Source of the DNA: an uncultured Candidatus Melainabacteria bacterium
GTDB taxonomy: Bacteria; Cyanobacteriota; Vampirovibrionia; Gastranaerophilales; Gastranaerophilaceae
Reading direction: 5' to 3'
Length of the DNA stretch: 64,000 nt
Assembly: GCA_934667125.1 (NCBI GenBank)
Contig: CAKULF010000001.1
Location: 372,001 to 436,000, forward strand
Both the position numbers and the translations under genes were made by a program. Below, piece after piece: positions 24,330-33,085 of the stretch. Each line of letters opens with the position of its first letter. Within the stretch, counting starts at the first letter, position 1. Under the pieces are notes generated by a model that did not search any database, was not told the DNA's origin, and saw only the letters and a list, made by a program, of their open reading frames with translations.

Positions 24330-25088
24330 ATGAAAGTTAATTTAATAGATTGTTGCAAGCCAAAGCGCAAGTTTAGTCCCGCATTTTCGGGAAACTCGGA
24401 AGAAAAGAAGCCGAGAATTTTAGTCAAGCATTATGAAACTATGCCTGACGACGTTCTTGAAAGATTGAGCCTGATTAAAGCTCAAGCACAAGTAGAGAAG
24501 AGTGCAAAAATGCGTGTGCTTAAAGCCATACCTCTAGTCGGTGCAACAATTTTAACTACAAGTATAGCATTATCCCAACCCGGAAAATTATCAGCCAAGG
24601 CTGCAAATGGGTTGGGATTTTTAGCTCTAACAGGAATTGCTACTAAATTAGCTAATTTTGTTAACAAGAAAAACGAAGCCAAAGACAACAAAGAAGCTGC
24701 TTTAAGAAGCATGGCAGCTATTGGCGGCGTGTTTATTGGAGCAGCTGCTCTAGCTAAAGGAAAAGATGTAGTTAGCAAAGCTCTTCCAAATTTAACTAAC
24801 TTTATATCAAAAGACGCCACTAAATTAGCTAATGAAATTGATACAAGCAAATTTGGCGATTTCTTTAACAAAACAATTAATCCTATTCTTGAAAAAGATA
24901 AATCAAAATTAGCCCTAGCCCTTACTCCTGTTGCAACTTTAGCTACTTCATTATTGGCAGGATTTGGCTTATCAAAAGGCATTGCAAAAGATTTATCGCA
25001 AAAAGCTAAAGAAAATTATGTTCAAGGCAAGCTTGAAAATAAAGAATACGTTAAAATTGGGCTTCCTGCTTCAGTTTTTGAAGGCTAA
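24330..25088 (+). CDS. Hydrophobic lineage-type protein with N-terminal F-x-G motif, unknown function
   Basis: 252 residues with GAGG before the ATG. The N-terminus is basic and contains FSPAFSGN (residues 15-22), similar in position to INFSSL/INFAGL of the PRTase-like proteins in this window. Hydrophobic Ala/Gly-rich helices lie at about 70-88, 94-112, 128-146 and 193-210, suggesting a membrane-embedded or membrane-associated protein without a cleavable signal. The crcB gene starts five bases after its stop. I do not recognise a family outside this lineage style. Confidence 0.7.
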   Translation: MKVNLIDCCKPKRKFSPAFSGNSEEKKPRILVKHYETMPDDVLERLSLIKAQAQVEKSAKMRVLKAIPLVGATILTTSIALSQPGKLSAKAANGLGFLALTGIATKLANFVNKKNEAKDNKEAALRSMAAIGGVFIGAAALAKGKDVVSKALPNLTNFISKDATKLANEIDTSKFGDFFNKTINPILEKDKSKLALALTPVATLATSLLAGFGLSKGIAKDLSQKAKENYVQGKLENKEYVKIGLPASVFEG

Positions 25089-25093
25089 AAACC

Positions 25094-25453
25094 ATGCTTG
25101 ATTTTCTTTTTGCATTTTTAGGCGGCGGAATTGGCGCAAGTTTAAGACATTTCATTAATCTTGTTTTATCAAAATTAAATCTTCCTTTTGCAACATTTAG
25201 CGCAAACATAATCGGCTGCTTTATTTTAGGATATATTTATAGCTTAATTTTACATAAATATAATATTCCACCCCAATTAAAATTATTTTTAACAGTCGGA
25301 TTTTTGGGCGGACTTACAACTTTTTCAACTTTCATTCAAGAAAACTTTATATTTTTAAAAGATGAAAAAATAGTCTATTTTCTTTTATACACGCTTCTTA
25401 GCTTGTGCGTGGGTCTTTTATTTTTCTATTTTGGTTATAATTTAGCAAAATAA
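25094..25453 (+). CDS. crcB: Fluoride channel CrcB/Fluc
   Basis: 119 residues and four membrane helices. Family signatures are present: GGGIGASLRHF at the N-terminus, FSANIIGCFILGY with the conserved Asn, and GFLGGLTTFSTF with the central Na-site and Phe-box residues. Fluc channels export fluoride as dual-topology dimers. Only one copy is here, consistent with a homodimer. No fluoride riboswitch is seen upstream; it is translated as the second gene of a two-gene unit. Confidence 0.95.
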   Translation: MLDFLFAFLGGGIGASLRHFINLVLSKLNLPFATFSANIIGCFILGYIYSLILHKYNIPPQLKLFLTVGFLGGLTTFSTFIQENFIFLKDEKIVYFLLYTLLSLCVGLLFFYFGYNLAK

Positions 25454-25468
25454 TAAATTGTTACAAAA

Positions 25469-25496
25469 TTGCAAAGAAAATAAATTGGAATAAAAT
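25469..25496 (+). promoter_or_regulatory. Promoter of the RWYDK-repeat gene, leaderless arrangement
   Basis: TTGCAA (25469-25474), a 16-base spacer, TAAAAT (25491-25496), then six bases (TATAAT) and the ATG at 25503. Confidence 0.65.
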
Positions 25497-25502
25497 TATA
25501 AT

Positions 25503-25859
25503 ATGGGAAATTTAAAAAGTTATACATATAAAAGATGGTATGACAAAAAACCTTATGCAGACAAGGTTTTAGACATTTTGAAACAATTGTCCATACAATC
25601 ACATTATGATATTGCTCGAGAAGTTTTAAAAGTTATTCAAGCAATTAAAGAAAATGCTCAAGAACTTGATGAAGCACCTCTAAGCCTTGGAATAGAGCGA
25701 GTTATGGGCTTATATTCTCAAGGATATAAAAGAAGATGGTATGATAAGAATTTACCAATAAACAGAATTTTTAAAAGTGCGTCATGCTTAAAAGATGAGG
25801 ATTTTCAAAACATAATGCAAGGCATGTGCAACAGTTTAAAGGAAGATGATGAAAAATAA
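25503..25859 (+). CDS. Unknown protein with two YKR(R)WYDK repeats
   Basis: 118 residues. YKRWYDKKP at about residues 9-17 and YKRRWYDKNLP at about 75-85 are two copies of a short aromatic-basic motif separated by a helical stretch (SIQSHYDIAREVLKVIQAIKENA). No membrane segment. There is no Shine-Dalgarno; the promoter -10 ends six bases before the ATG. It overlaps the following zinc-ribbon gene by 11 bases, and dxr comes next, so the three probably form an operon. The function is unknown. Confidence 0.75.
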   Translation: MGNLKSYTYKRWYDKKPYADKVLDILKQLSIQSHYDIAREVLKVIQAIKENAQELDEAPLSLGIERVMGLYSQGYKRRWYDKNLPINRIFKSASCLKDEDFQNIMQGMCNSLKEDDEK

Positions 25860-26163
25860 AGAAGATATAATTAAGGATATGCAAGAAGTTATCTATCAAA
25901 TGAAAATTGATGATATTGAAGAAAATCCTGATAGTGAATTTGAAATGTTTGATTGCAGCGCTTGTGCTAAGGAAAAACCTCTAGCCGGCTCTATTCAATA
26001 CTCAAAATACAGACTATGCAACGATTGCGTGTTGTTGTATGAATTAGCGTTGAAATTAGGCAAAGTTCAAAATATTGATGAATTTTTATTGAAAACCGAA
26101 GACAACAGGCTTCAAACAATGATAGATTTTATTAAAAAAGACGAGTTAAAAGAAAAAAATTAA
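25849..26163 (+). CDS. Small zinc-ribbon-like protein
   Basis: 104 residues from ATG at 25849; ATG at 25846 is equally in frame, but AAAGGA at 25838-25843 is better spaced for the second. Two cysteine pairs, CSAC and CNDC, stand about 17 residues apart, as in a treble-clef or zinc-ribbon knuckle. The rest is acidic and helical. It starts inside the end of the preceding gene and dxr follows two bases after its stop. The function is unknown. Confidence 0.75.
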   Translation: MKNKEDIIKDMQEVIYQMKIDDIEENPDSEFEMFDCSACAKEKPLAGSIQYSKYRLCNDCVLLYELALKLGKVQNIDEFLLKTEDNRLQTMIDFIKKDELKEKN

Positions 26164-26165
26164 TT

Positions 26166-27293
26166 ATGCAAAAAATTATATTACTGGGCTCAACCGGCTC
26201 AATCGGCACCCAAACCTTGGAAGTTGTTGAAAAATTAGAAGATTTTGAAATTTACGCTCTTAGCTGCGGAAGAAATATTAAGCTTTTGCGTGAACAAATT
26301 AAAAAGTTTTCGCCAAAAAAAGTTTGTGTGCAAAACAGAGAAGATATTCTATCTTTAAAGGAAGAATTTAAAAATATTGAATTTTTGTATGGCGAAGAAG
26401 GGCTAATAGAGCTTGCTAATGACGATAATTATGATATATTGGTTGTTGCAACAAATGGAATTGTTTCTGTTCGAGCAACGATTAGTGCTATTAAAAATAA
26501 GAAAAAAATAGCTCTAGCCAACAAAGAAACCCTCGTTATGGCAGGCGATATCGTAACTAAAATAGCCAAGGAAAACAATGTCGATATTATTCCGATTGAT
26601 TCAGAACATTCTGCGATTTTACAATGTTTAAATTCGCTTGATAATAAATTGGCTTCAAGGCTTTGGATAACGGCTTCGGGCGGCCCGTTTTTGAATAATT
26701 CAAGAAAAGAAATGGAAAGTTTTAGCGCAAAAGAAGCTTTAAATCATCCTCGTTGGGCAATGGGAAAAAAAATAACGGTTGATTGCTCAACCCTTGTAAA
26801 TAAAGGGCTTGAGGTTATTGAGGCGCACCACTTGTATGATTTTAATTATGATAATATTAAAGTTGTTATACATCCGCAAAGCCTTGTGCATTCTATGGTT
26901 GAGTTTGTTGATGGTTCTTTTTTAGCTCAAATGGGCGTGCCATCTATGCACATTCCTATTCAATATGCCTTGACTTATCCAAACCGCCTAAAAGGCATTA
27001 AAACCGATAGTTTCAACATTTTTAACAGAACTATGAAATTTTTAGAACCTGATTTTGAAAAATTTCCACTTTTAAAAACAACAATTGAATGCGGAAAAAT
27101 GGGCGGAATCATGCCTGCCGTTTTAAATGCGGTCAACGAGGTTGCTGTTTATAAATTTTTAGATGGAAAAATTAACTTTTTAGATATTGAAAAGATGATT
27201 TTAGACGAATTAGAACATACAACAAACCTCAAAAACCCTGATTTAGAAACGATTTTCGAGGTTGATAGAGAAATTAGAAAGCGCTTAGGTTAA
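26166..27293 (+). CDS. dxr: 1-Deoxy-D-xylulose 5-phosphate reductoisomerase
   Basis: 375 residues. The NADPH motif is LLGSTGSIGTQTL. Further landmarks are LANKETLVMAG, PIDSEHSAI (metal ligands), ITASGGPF, MGKKITVDCSTLVNKGLEVIEA and HPQSLVHSMVEF. It makes methylerythritol 4-phosphate in the non-mevalonate isoprenoid pathway and is the target of fosmidomycin. It is translated as the third gene of a small operon with no clear ribosome site of its own. Its 3' end is convergent with nifS and overlaps it by four bases. Confidence 0.96.
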   Translation: MQKIILLGSTGSIGTQTLEVVEKLEDFEIYALSCGRNIKLLREQIKKFSPKKVCVQNREDILSLKEEFKNIEFLYGEEGLIELANDDNYDILVVATNGIVSVRATISAIKNKKKIALANKETLVMAGDIVTKIAKENNVDIIPIDSEHSAILQCLNSLDNKLASRLWITASGGPFLNNSRKEMESFSAKEALNHPRWAMGKKITVDCSTLVNKGLEVIEAHHLYDFNYDNIKVVIHPQSLVHSMVEFVDGSFLAQMGVPSMHIPIQYALTYPNRLKGIKTDSFNIFNRTMKFLEPDFEKFPLLKTTIECGKMGGIMPAVLNAVNEVAVYKFLDGKINFLDIEKMILDELEHTTNLKNPDLETIFEVDREIRKRLG

Positions 27294-27307
27294 TATCCAA
27301 GCGCTTT
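27278..27307. terminator. Bidirectional hairpin over the dxr/nifS stops
   Basis: AAAGCGCTT (27278-27286) and AAGCGCTTT (27299-27307) form a 9-bp perfect stem; the stop codons of both convergent genes are in the loop. Confidence 0.75.
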
Positions 27308-28480
27308 TAATTCTTTTTGGAATGGTGAAATTTCAACCAATTTTTCAATAATTTTTGGAATATGATAAAGAGCATAATCAACTTCTTCATCCGTTGTAAA
27401 ACGAGATAGAGAGAAGCGAATAGAGCCGTGAAGCGTTGTAAACGGAACTTTTTGAGCCCTTAAAACGTGAGATGGGTCTAATGAACCTGATGTACAAGCG
27501 CTTCCTGATGAGGCATAAATTCCAACATCGTTCAAATATAACAAGATTAACTCGCCCTCGATATATTCAAAACCAATATTCGTAGTGTTTACAACCCTTT
27601 GGGCGCTTTTTGAATTTAATCTTGCGTTTTTAACGGTTGATAAAATTCCTTGTTCTAATTTATCTCTCAATCTTTTAACTTCTGTTAGTTCATAGTTGAT
27701 GTTTTCATTTGCTTCTTTAGCAGCTTCCCCCAAACCCACGATATAAGGCGTGTTTTGAGTTCCTGCTCTTAGAGAATTTTCTTGATGACCGCCGTGCATA
27801 AATGGTTCAAACAAGTTTCCTTTTTTAACATACAAAGCTCCAACGCCTTTAGGAGCGTGGAATTTATGACCCGAAACAGAATAAAAATCGATATCTGTAT
27901 TTTCTAATTCAATTTTGAATTTTCCTGCCGCTTGAACACCATCAATAAAAACTTTTGTGTTTGGATTAATCTTTTTAACTTCTCGAGCAATATCATACAC
28001 AGGATAAATTGCCCCTGTTTCGTTATTAGCGTGCATTACGGAAACCAAAATCGTTTCGGGAGTCACTTTAGATAATAAATTATCAACATTCAACTCGCCA
28101 TTCCCGTTAACCCCGACATAAGTAGCATTTAAGCCCTTTTTTTCTAAATATTGATAAGTATTTAAAACACAAGGATGTTCAACTTGGGTTGTGATTATAT
28201 GATTATTTGTTGCGCTTTGATATTTTTCAACAACACCTTTAATAGCGGTATTAGCGCTTTCTGTAGCGCAAGATGTGAACAATATTTGTTTTTCATCACC
28301 AACACCAAAAAAGTCTGCCATTTGTTTTCTTGCTTTTTCAATAGCATTAGCGGAAATTCTTGCGCTATCATACATACTAGAGGGGTTTGCATAGTTTTCC
28401 TTTAAAAACGGAAGCATAGCATCTAATACTTTAGAATCCACACAAGTTGTTGCATTATTATCTAAATATACACTTTTCAT
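27290..28480 (-). CDS. nifS: Cysteine desulfurase NifS
   Basis: 396 residues. The PLP lysine is in SVSGHKFHAPKGVG, the catalytic cysteine loop is YASSGSACTSGSLDPSHVL, and the N-terminus YLDNNATTCVD is typical. It supplies sulfane sulfur to the neighbouring NifU scaffold. The group with an S-x-x-C loop of this length is class I (NifS/IscS). It starts nine bases after the nifU stop with GAGG upstream. Confidence 0.95.
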   Translation of the reverse strand: MKSVYLDNNATTCVDSKVLDAMLPFLKENYANPSSMYDSARISANAIEKARKQMADFFGVGDEKQILFTSCATESANTAIKGVVEKYQSATNNHIITTQVEHPCVLNTYQYLEKKGLNATYVGVNGNGELNVDNLLSKVTPETILVSVMHANNETGAIYPVYDIAREVKKINPNTKVFIDGVQAAGKFKIELENTDIDFYSVSGHKFHAPKGVGALYVKKGNLFEPFMHGGHQENSLRAGTQNTPYIVGLGEAAKEANENINYELTEVKRLRDKLEQGILSTVKNARLNSKSAQRVVNTTNIGFEYIEGELILLYLNDVGIYASSGSACTSGSLDPSHVLRAQKVPFTTLHGSIRFSLSRFTTDEEVDYALYHIPKIIEKLVEISPFQKELKALGY

Positions 28481-28489
28481 AATTTACCT

Positions 28490-29326
28490 CTATTTTTCAA
28501 CAGATAAAACGTTAATTTCTTCGTGAATTAATTCTTTCAATTTTGTTTCAACAAAGTTTTTAAGAGTCATTTTAGCGTTTGCGCAAGTTGAACAATGACC
28601 TTTTAATTTAACGTATACATTATTGTTTTCAACATTAACAAGTTCAATATCTCCAAAATCTTTTCTAAGCTCAGGAGCGATAACCGTTTCAATTATATTG
28701 TTGATTTTGATTATTTTTTGAACAGGAGAAAGTTCTGTTATTTCTTCTTGTTTAACGTATTTTTTTAAGATATTTAAAATATTTTCCTTACATCTTCCAC
28801 AAGCAAGCCCTGCTGAAGTGATTTTGGAAATATCTTCCATAGTTTTTGCGCCATTTTTAACAATAGCGTCAACTATTTGTTGTTCGGTTACTGAAAAACA
28901 ATGACAGATGATGTTTTGACCATCTTGTTTTTCATCATCTTCAAGCTCAGACCAATCTTCATCTTTTTGATAGTTCTTTAAAGCATCCTCCAGCGCTTCT
29001 CTTCCCATAACAGAACAGTGCATTTTTTCAGGTGGAAGCCCGTCTAATTCGTCTGCTATTTGTTTATTTGTGATTTTTTTAGCTTCATCAAGCGTTTTTC
29101 CAATTAACATTTCTGTTAAAATGGAACTTGCAGCAACTGCTGACCCACAACCAAAAGTCTGAAATTTGGCGTCTTTTATAACATTATTTTCAATTTTTAA
29201 ATATAATTTTAATTTATCTCCGCAAGATAACGCTCCAGCTTCGCCTATAGCGTCAGCATTTTCAATAGAGCCCACGTTTCTTGGGTTTTTAAAATGATCT
29301 TTAACTTTATCTGAATATTCCCACAT
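28490..29326 (-). CDS. nifU: Three-domain Fe-S scaffold protein NifU
   Basis: 278 residues from ATG at 29326 (AAGGTGAT upstream; the frame is open 13 codons further but without a site). Domain 1 (about 1-125) is IscU-like with cysteines in ALSCGDK, FGCGSA and MHCSVMG. Domain 2 (about 135-190) is a BFD-type [2Fe-2S] domain, CHCF...ACGRC. Domain 3 (about 205-275) is the NifU C-terminal domain with CSTC. The full three-domain form is known from nitrogen fixers but also serves as the general system in some anaerobes; no nitrogenase gene is in this window. Confidence 0.93.
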   Translation of the reverse strand: MWEYSDKVKDHFKNPRNVGSIENADAIGEAGALSCGDKLKLYLKIENNVIKDAKFQTFGCGSAVAASSILTEMLIGKTLDEAKKITNKQIADELDGLPPEKMHCSVMGREALEDALKNYQKDEDWSELEDDEKQDGQNIICHCFSVTEQQIVDAIVKNGAKTMEDISKITSAGLACGRCKENILNILKKYVKQEEITELSPVQKIIKINNIIETVIAPELRKDFGDIELVNVENNNVYVKLKGHCSTCANAKMTLKNFVETKLKELIHEEINVLSVEK

Positions 29327-29418
29327 AAATATCACCTTATTATCTATAAAAATATTATAAATCAAAAATACTACTTGTATATGTAGAAAAAATGGTTTTT
29401 TAAGTGCATAATTTCATT

Positions 29419-29964
29419 ATGGAAGATTATAACTATAATTCACTTGCTAATCAGCTATTAGAAAACGGCATAATTTCATCTAACGAGGGAAATTATGAGT
29501 TGAATTTGTCTAATAGTGAGAATTTTTTTGAAAAAGTTGAAGAAGATAATTTTCCTAAAACAGATATTGAAGAAAAACAAGAAACCCAACAAGCCCCACA
29601 AACAAGCCATAAAAGGCTAAATGAATATGATAGTGCGTTAATTAAAAATGCCTCAAATCCGATTGACGAAAATTTTAGCGATAAATTAAATATCGTTAAA
29701 AGATTTTTAGAATTTAAAAAAACAATGTTAGCAAAGGGCAAAATCGGCTTTATAGAATATCTTGAGTATAAATTTTTCCCAAGAATTTATAGAGCAAAAC
29801 TTGTTAAAGAAGCAATGAACAAATTGCATTCTTTAAATATCAACGCAAATGAATTGTTAGATAAAACAATTCCTTACGGGGAAAACGAATCCAGATATGA
29901 TAATTTAGTTAAATACTTAAACTATGCTAACGAACTTAATACAAAACTTCAAAAGAAATTTTAA
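29419..29964 (+). CDS. Unknown acidic/helical protein
   Basis: 181 residues from ATG at 29419. The N-terminal 60 residues are acidic and low in complexity (Asn/Glu/Gln). The C-terminal part (about 85-181) is a basic helical domain (FLEFKKTMLAKGKIGFIEYLEY and on). No ribosome site is visible; CATAAT ends six bases before the ATG, though no good -35 is seen. It is divergent from nifU. I do not recognise it. Confidence 0.6.
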   Translation: MEDYNYNSLANQLLENGIISSNEGNYELNLSNSENFFEKVEEDNFPKTDIEEKQETQQAPQTSHKRLNEYDSALIKNASNPIDENFSDKLNIVKRFLEFKKTMLAKGKIGFIEYLEYKFFPRIYRAKLVKEAMNKLHSLNINANELLDKTIPYGENESRYDNLVKYLNYANELNTKLQKKF

Positions 29965-29972
29965 ATTTTAAA

Positions 29973-30182
29973 CTAAACGATTTCATCAAAATTATTGCCT
30001 TCAACAATTTTTCTAAGATTTCTTTTGCTATTGAATGAATTTTTCTTAGAAACTGCTTGTTGATAAAGCATATTTAATTTTGAAGTTATAAACAATTCAG
30101 AATTATCTGAGCATGTACGTTTTGTGTACAAACTAAGATTGTCGTTGATAATGCTGTAATTTATTCCATTTATATTTGCCAT
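29973..30182 (-). CDS. Small basic protein, unknown
   Basis: 69 residues. The start MANINGINYSIIND is typical of short proteins in this lineage, and a basic Ser/Asn-rich C-terminus follows. A strong promoter (TTGACT-N16-TATAAT) ends 36 bases before the ATG and a modest GGA ribosome site is present, which together make a real gene likely despite the small size. Its 3' end is nearly touching the convergent gene at 29964. The function is unknown. Confidence 0.6.
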   Translation of the reverse strand: MANINGINYSIINDNLSLYTKRTCSDNSELFITSKLNMLYQQAVSKKNSFNSKRNLRKIVEGNNFDEIV

Positions 30183-30217
30183 TTTTACATTTTTCCAAAA
30201 TTACGGGCGCATTTTCC

Positions 30218-30245
30218 ATTATAAGAAAAAACCCTAAAAAGTCAA
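30218..30245 (-). promoter_or_regulatory. Promoter of the 69-residue protein gene
   Basis: The reverse strand has TTGACT (30245-30240), a 16-base spacer and TATAAT (30223-30218). Confidence 0.75.
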
Positions 30246-30295
30246 ATTGACAAATGTAATATAAAATTTAAAAAAATTTTTACATTTCTTAATAT

Positions 30296-31024
30296 TTATG
30301 ACTCATTTATACCAAGTCCAAACAGCGCAAAATCATATTTAACAGGGTCATTTTCATCAAATTCTTTTAATTTTTGAGTTAGTTCATAAGCACTTTTAAA
30401 ATCATTTTGTTTTCGATTCAATAGATTAAATTTTCTTGAAATCCTTGCTACATGCGTATCAAGAGGAATAATTAAATCTGATTTTTTAATATTTTTCCAA
30501 ATTCCAAAATCAACTTCGCCATCTCGAATCATCCACCTTAAAAACATATTCAGCCTTTTCATAGCGGATTTATTTTCCGGCTTTGCCATCATAAAACAAA
30601 AGCCCGTTGAGGTTGGATTTTTACAATTGTTATAAAAATAATTTGTTATTTTATCATATCGATTTTTAGTTGAAAAAAGTTCCTCAAGTGAAGATTTATC
30701 AAGGATATAGAGCTTATTTAAAATATTTAACAATTCAATTAAATCAGCGGATTTTATAAATCTATATAAAAAATCATCCAAGTTATATTTTTTAAAATCG
30801 CAAATGAGCTCATAGGGGCTATCGCAAATTGAAAATAAAAAATCTAATTTCTTAATAAATAATTCTCTTTTTCCAAACGCAAAAAGCGAAGAAATAAAAG
30901 CCGAAATTTCAATATCCGCCTTGTTTTTAAACCTGTGCGGAAATTGAATAGGGTCGTTTTTTATAAAGTCTTTTGTTTCATATTTTTTAACTAAATTATC
31001 TAATTTTTCTTTCATTGCCATCAT
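30296..31024 (-). CDS. DUF2400 / TIGR02757-family protein
   Basis: About 241 residues. The order IQFPHRF, DIEISAFISSLFAFGKRELF, STGFCFMMAKPENKSAMKRLNMFLRWMIR and LIIPLDTHVARISRKFNLL is characteristic of the TIGR02757 family, a helical relative of helix-hairpin-helix DNA glycosylases of unknown biochemical role. Its start overlaps the tadA stop (ATGA), so it is the last gene of the nfeD-regulator-kinase-tadA unit. The initiating ATG may be either of two adjacent codons. Confidence 0.85.
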   Translation of the reverse strand: MMAMKEKLDNLVKKYETKDFIKNDPIQFPHRFKNKADIEISAFISSLFAFGKRELFIKKLDFLFSICDSPYELICDFKKYNLDDFLYRFIKSADLIELLNILNKLYILDKSSLEELFSTKNRYDKITNYFYNNCKNPTSTGFCFMMAKPENKSAMKRLNMFLRWMIRDGEVDFGIWKNIKKSDLIIPLDTHVARISRKFNLLNRKQNDFKSAYELTQKLKEFDENDPVKYDFALFGLGINES

Positions 31025-31452
31025 TTTCTAATGCCTTTAAAATAATTTTTAATTAAATTATCGCACTCTTCTTCCATTATTCCGCCTTTGATTAGGAGTT
31101 TTGAATTAAAATATTTATCCAATTTAACGGTTGAAAAGCCGCCATACAAGTTATCATAGCTTCCAAAATATAATTCACTTATTCGACTGTTTAAAATCGC
31201 CCAAGCACACATCGGGCAAGGCTCAAGCGTTACAAACATTTTAGCGCCCTCTAATCTCCAATTGTTTAATTTCAAATTAGCGGAATTTATCGCCAAAATT
31301 TCAGCGTGCGCTGTCAGTTGATTTAATTTTTCTTTTTTATTATGCTCAAGCGCTATAATTTCATCATTTTTTATAATAACAGCTCCAACAGGAACATCAT
31401 TTTCGGATTTTTTCGCTTCATCCAGCGCAAGTTTCATATATTTATACAACAT
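31021..31452 (-). CDS. tadA: tRNA-specific adenosine deaminase TadA
   Basis: 143 residues. The zinc deaminase motifs HAE (TAHAEILAI) and PCPMC (EPCPMCAWAIL) are intact. The N-terminus MKLALDEAKKSENDVPVGAVII fits TadA, which makes inosine at the wobble position of tRNA-Arg. The start overlaps the histidine kinase end by 11 bases; an internal ATG at 31437 is an alternative. Confidence 0.92.
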   Translation of the reverse strand: MLYKYMKLALDEAKKSENDVPVGAVIIKNDEIIALEHNKKEKLNQLTAHAEILAINSANLKLNNWRLEGAKMFVTLEPCPMCAWAILNSRISELYFGSYDNLYGGFSTVKLDKYFNSKLLIKGGIMEEECDNLIKNYFKGIRK

Positions 31453-33085
31453 AGTCTTTAAATTTTAATGTCATGATAAATTCATCATCGTAATCAAGGT
31501 TAATATCGATGTTCATACCCTCGCACAAACCTTTAACGATATACAAGCCAAGACCCGTACCACGTGTGGTTCTTGTTAATTTTGAATCAAGACGAATAAA
31601 TTTATCAAACAATTTTTCTTTATATTCTTTGCTTATTTTTTCACATTTATTTATAACTTTTAAAGTCGGAACATTGTTCACATTTTTAATTTCAATTTTA
31701 ATCGGTTGATTATCAATATTATATTTTATAGCGTTGCTAATCAAGTTAACCAAAATTTGTTCTAATCTGTTTTCATCAGCCCAAACCCAAGGAAGATTAT
31801 TGTCGTAATCGGTTATAAATTCAACATCTTTAACACTTAAATACTCAATTGCTCGAGTTGTTGAGTCAATTAAATCAACTTCTTGGATATTGAATTTTAA
31901 GCTATAACTTTCAAGTTCCGGAACAACAAGCAAATCCTCAACCATATCGGATAGTCGTTGGGCTTGTTGTTTTATAATTTGCAAGGATTTAATTCTTGTT
32001 TCCTCATCAACTACTATATCATGCCTTAAAAGCCTTGAAGAATAGCCAATAATGCTGGTTAGAGGAGTTCTGAACTCATGACTTGTTGCATTAACCAAAT
32101 TTTCTCTATATTCATTCAACTTTTGAAGTTTGTGATTTTTTTGTTTTAAATCTTTGTATGAAATTTTAATTTTATTTGCCATATAGTTAAATTCTTTGGC
32201 AATGAAAATCGTTTCGTGCGGCGTGAAAGCGGATTTTATCAGGTGGATTTTTTTATCATAGTTACCTTTTGAAATAGCGGTTATACCCTTAAAAAGCTGT
32301 CTAATGTTGATGTATAAATAATAAGTATAAAGCGAGACTATGATTATTATTGAAAGAGCGGCTATACAAAGGCTTAAAATAATTTTAAAGCGAGCAGTAT
32401 AGATTGTTCTATTTGTAACTTTTTTGGTTGTATCAACAATGATTGTCCAATTTGGTTTTTCTAATCTATAAAAGACTTTTGGGGTGTTTTTCTTATTGCC
32501 GAAATTTCCCTCTTTAGCTTTTGAATTAAAATCGAAGCCTTTCATCGTTTCTTCAAAATTAATATCTGGATTATTAGAAACAATCAGCTCTTTTGAGTCA
32601 TTATCAACAATTAAAACATTTCTGTCTTTCGTGTCTTTGCCATTTAAAATAACATTAAAAATATTTATATTAATATGACCTGCTAAATAGTATTTATGTT
32701 GCTTGTCAATCGGCGAAAACAAGATTAAATCTTCTTCAACGGCTGTGTATTTCTTTTTTGGAATATCTTTAGCAGGAATTATTTTTAAATTTTTAAAAAG
32801 TTTCGTTTTTCCCTCTAAATCGCCAAAATATTCAACTTTTTCATATCCGTCGTGAATATAATTAAAGCCCGAAGCGATTTGATCCAATTGAGATTGACTT
32901 ATTGAAACATAACCATTGATAGATGAGGCTACAAATTGAGAGATAAGCTTTGTGCTGTTTTCAAGCTCATTTCTAACACTTTGTTGAGAAATATTTGAAA
33001 TAATTATCCCAATTGTGATAAACGGAATTAAAACCGCAACAATTAAAACGATAATTATTTGTTCAACTATTTTCAAATGTTTCAT
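31442..33085 (-). CDS. Membrane sensor histidine kinase
   Basis: 547 residues. Membrane helices at about 8-30 and 234-258 enclose an extracytoplasmic sensor domain of about 200 residues. A HAMP-like linker follows (about 258-312). The dimerisation domain has the phospho-accepting His336 in NATSHEFRTPLTS. The ATPase domain has the N box LVNLISNAIKYN and G box TRGTGLGLYIVKGL. It pairs with the response regulator whose stop shares base 33085 with its start. The signal is unknown. Confidence 0.93.
   Translation of the reverse strand: MKHLKIVEQIIIVLIVAVLIPFITIGIIISNISQQSVRNELENSTKLISQFVASSINGYVSISQSQLDQIASGFNYIHDGYEKVEYFGDLEGKTKLFKNLKIIPAKDIPKKKYTAVEEDLILFSPIDKQHKYYLAGHININIFNVILNGKDTKDRNVLIVDNDSKELIVSNNPDINFEETMKGFDFNSKAKEGNFGNKKNTPKVFYRLEKPNWTIIVDTTKKVTNRTIYTARFKIILSLCIAALSIIIIVSLYTYYLYINIRQLFKGITAISKGNYDKKIHLIKSAFTPHETIFIAKEFNYMANKIKISYKDLKQKNHKLQKLNEYRENLVNATSHEFRTPLTSIIGYSSRLLRHDIVVDEETRIKSLQIIKQQAQRLSDMVEDLLVVPELESYSLKFNIQEVDLIDSTTRAIEYLSVKDVEFITDYDNNLPWVWADENRLEQILVNLISNAIKYNIDNQPIKIEIKNVNNVPTLKVINKCEKISKEYKEKLFDKFIRLDSKLTRTTRGTGLGLYIVKGLCEGMNIDINLDYDDEFIMTLKFKDYVV

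Noticed and set aside
24482..24982. 166-codon reverse-strand frame
   Set aside because: It is the antisense of the 252-residue gene, which has a promoter, a ribosome site and better composition.
27290..28480. Mobile element or CRISPR signals across the window
   Set aside because: No transposase, integrase, terminal repeats or regularly spaced repeats were found; the only repeats are those listed.
28490..29326. Nitrogen fixation from NifU/NifS
   Set aside because: No nifHDK or accessory genes here; three-domain NifU with NifS also serves general Fe-S assembly.
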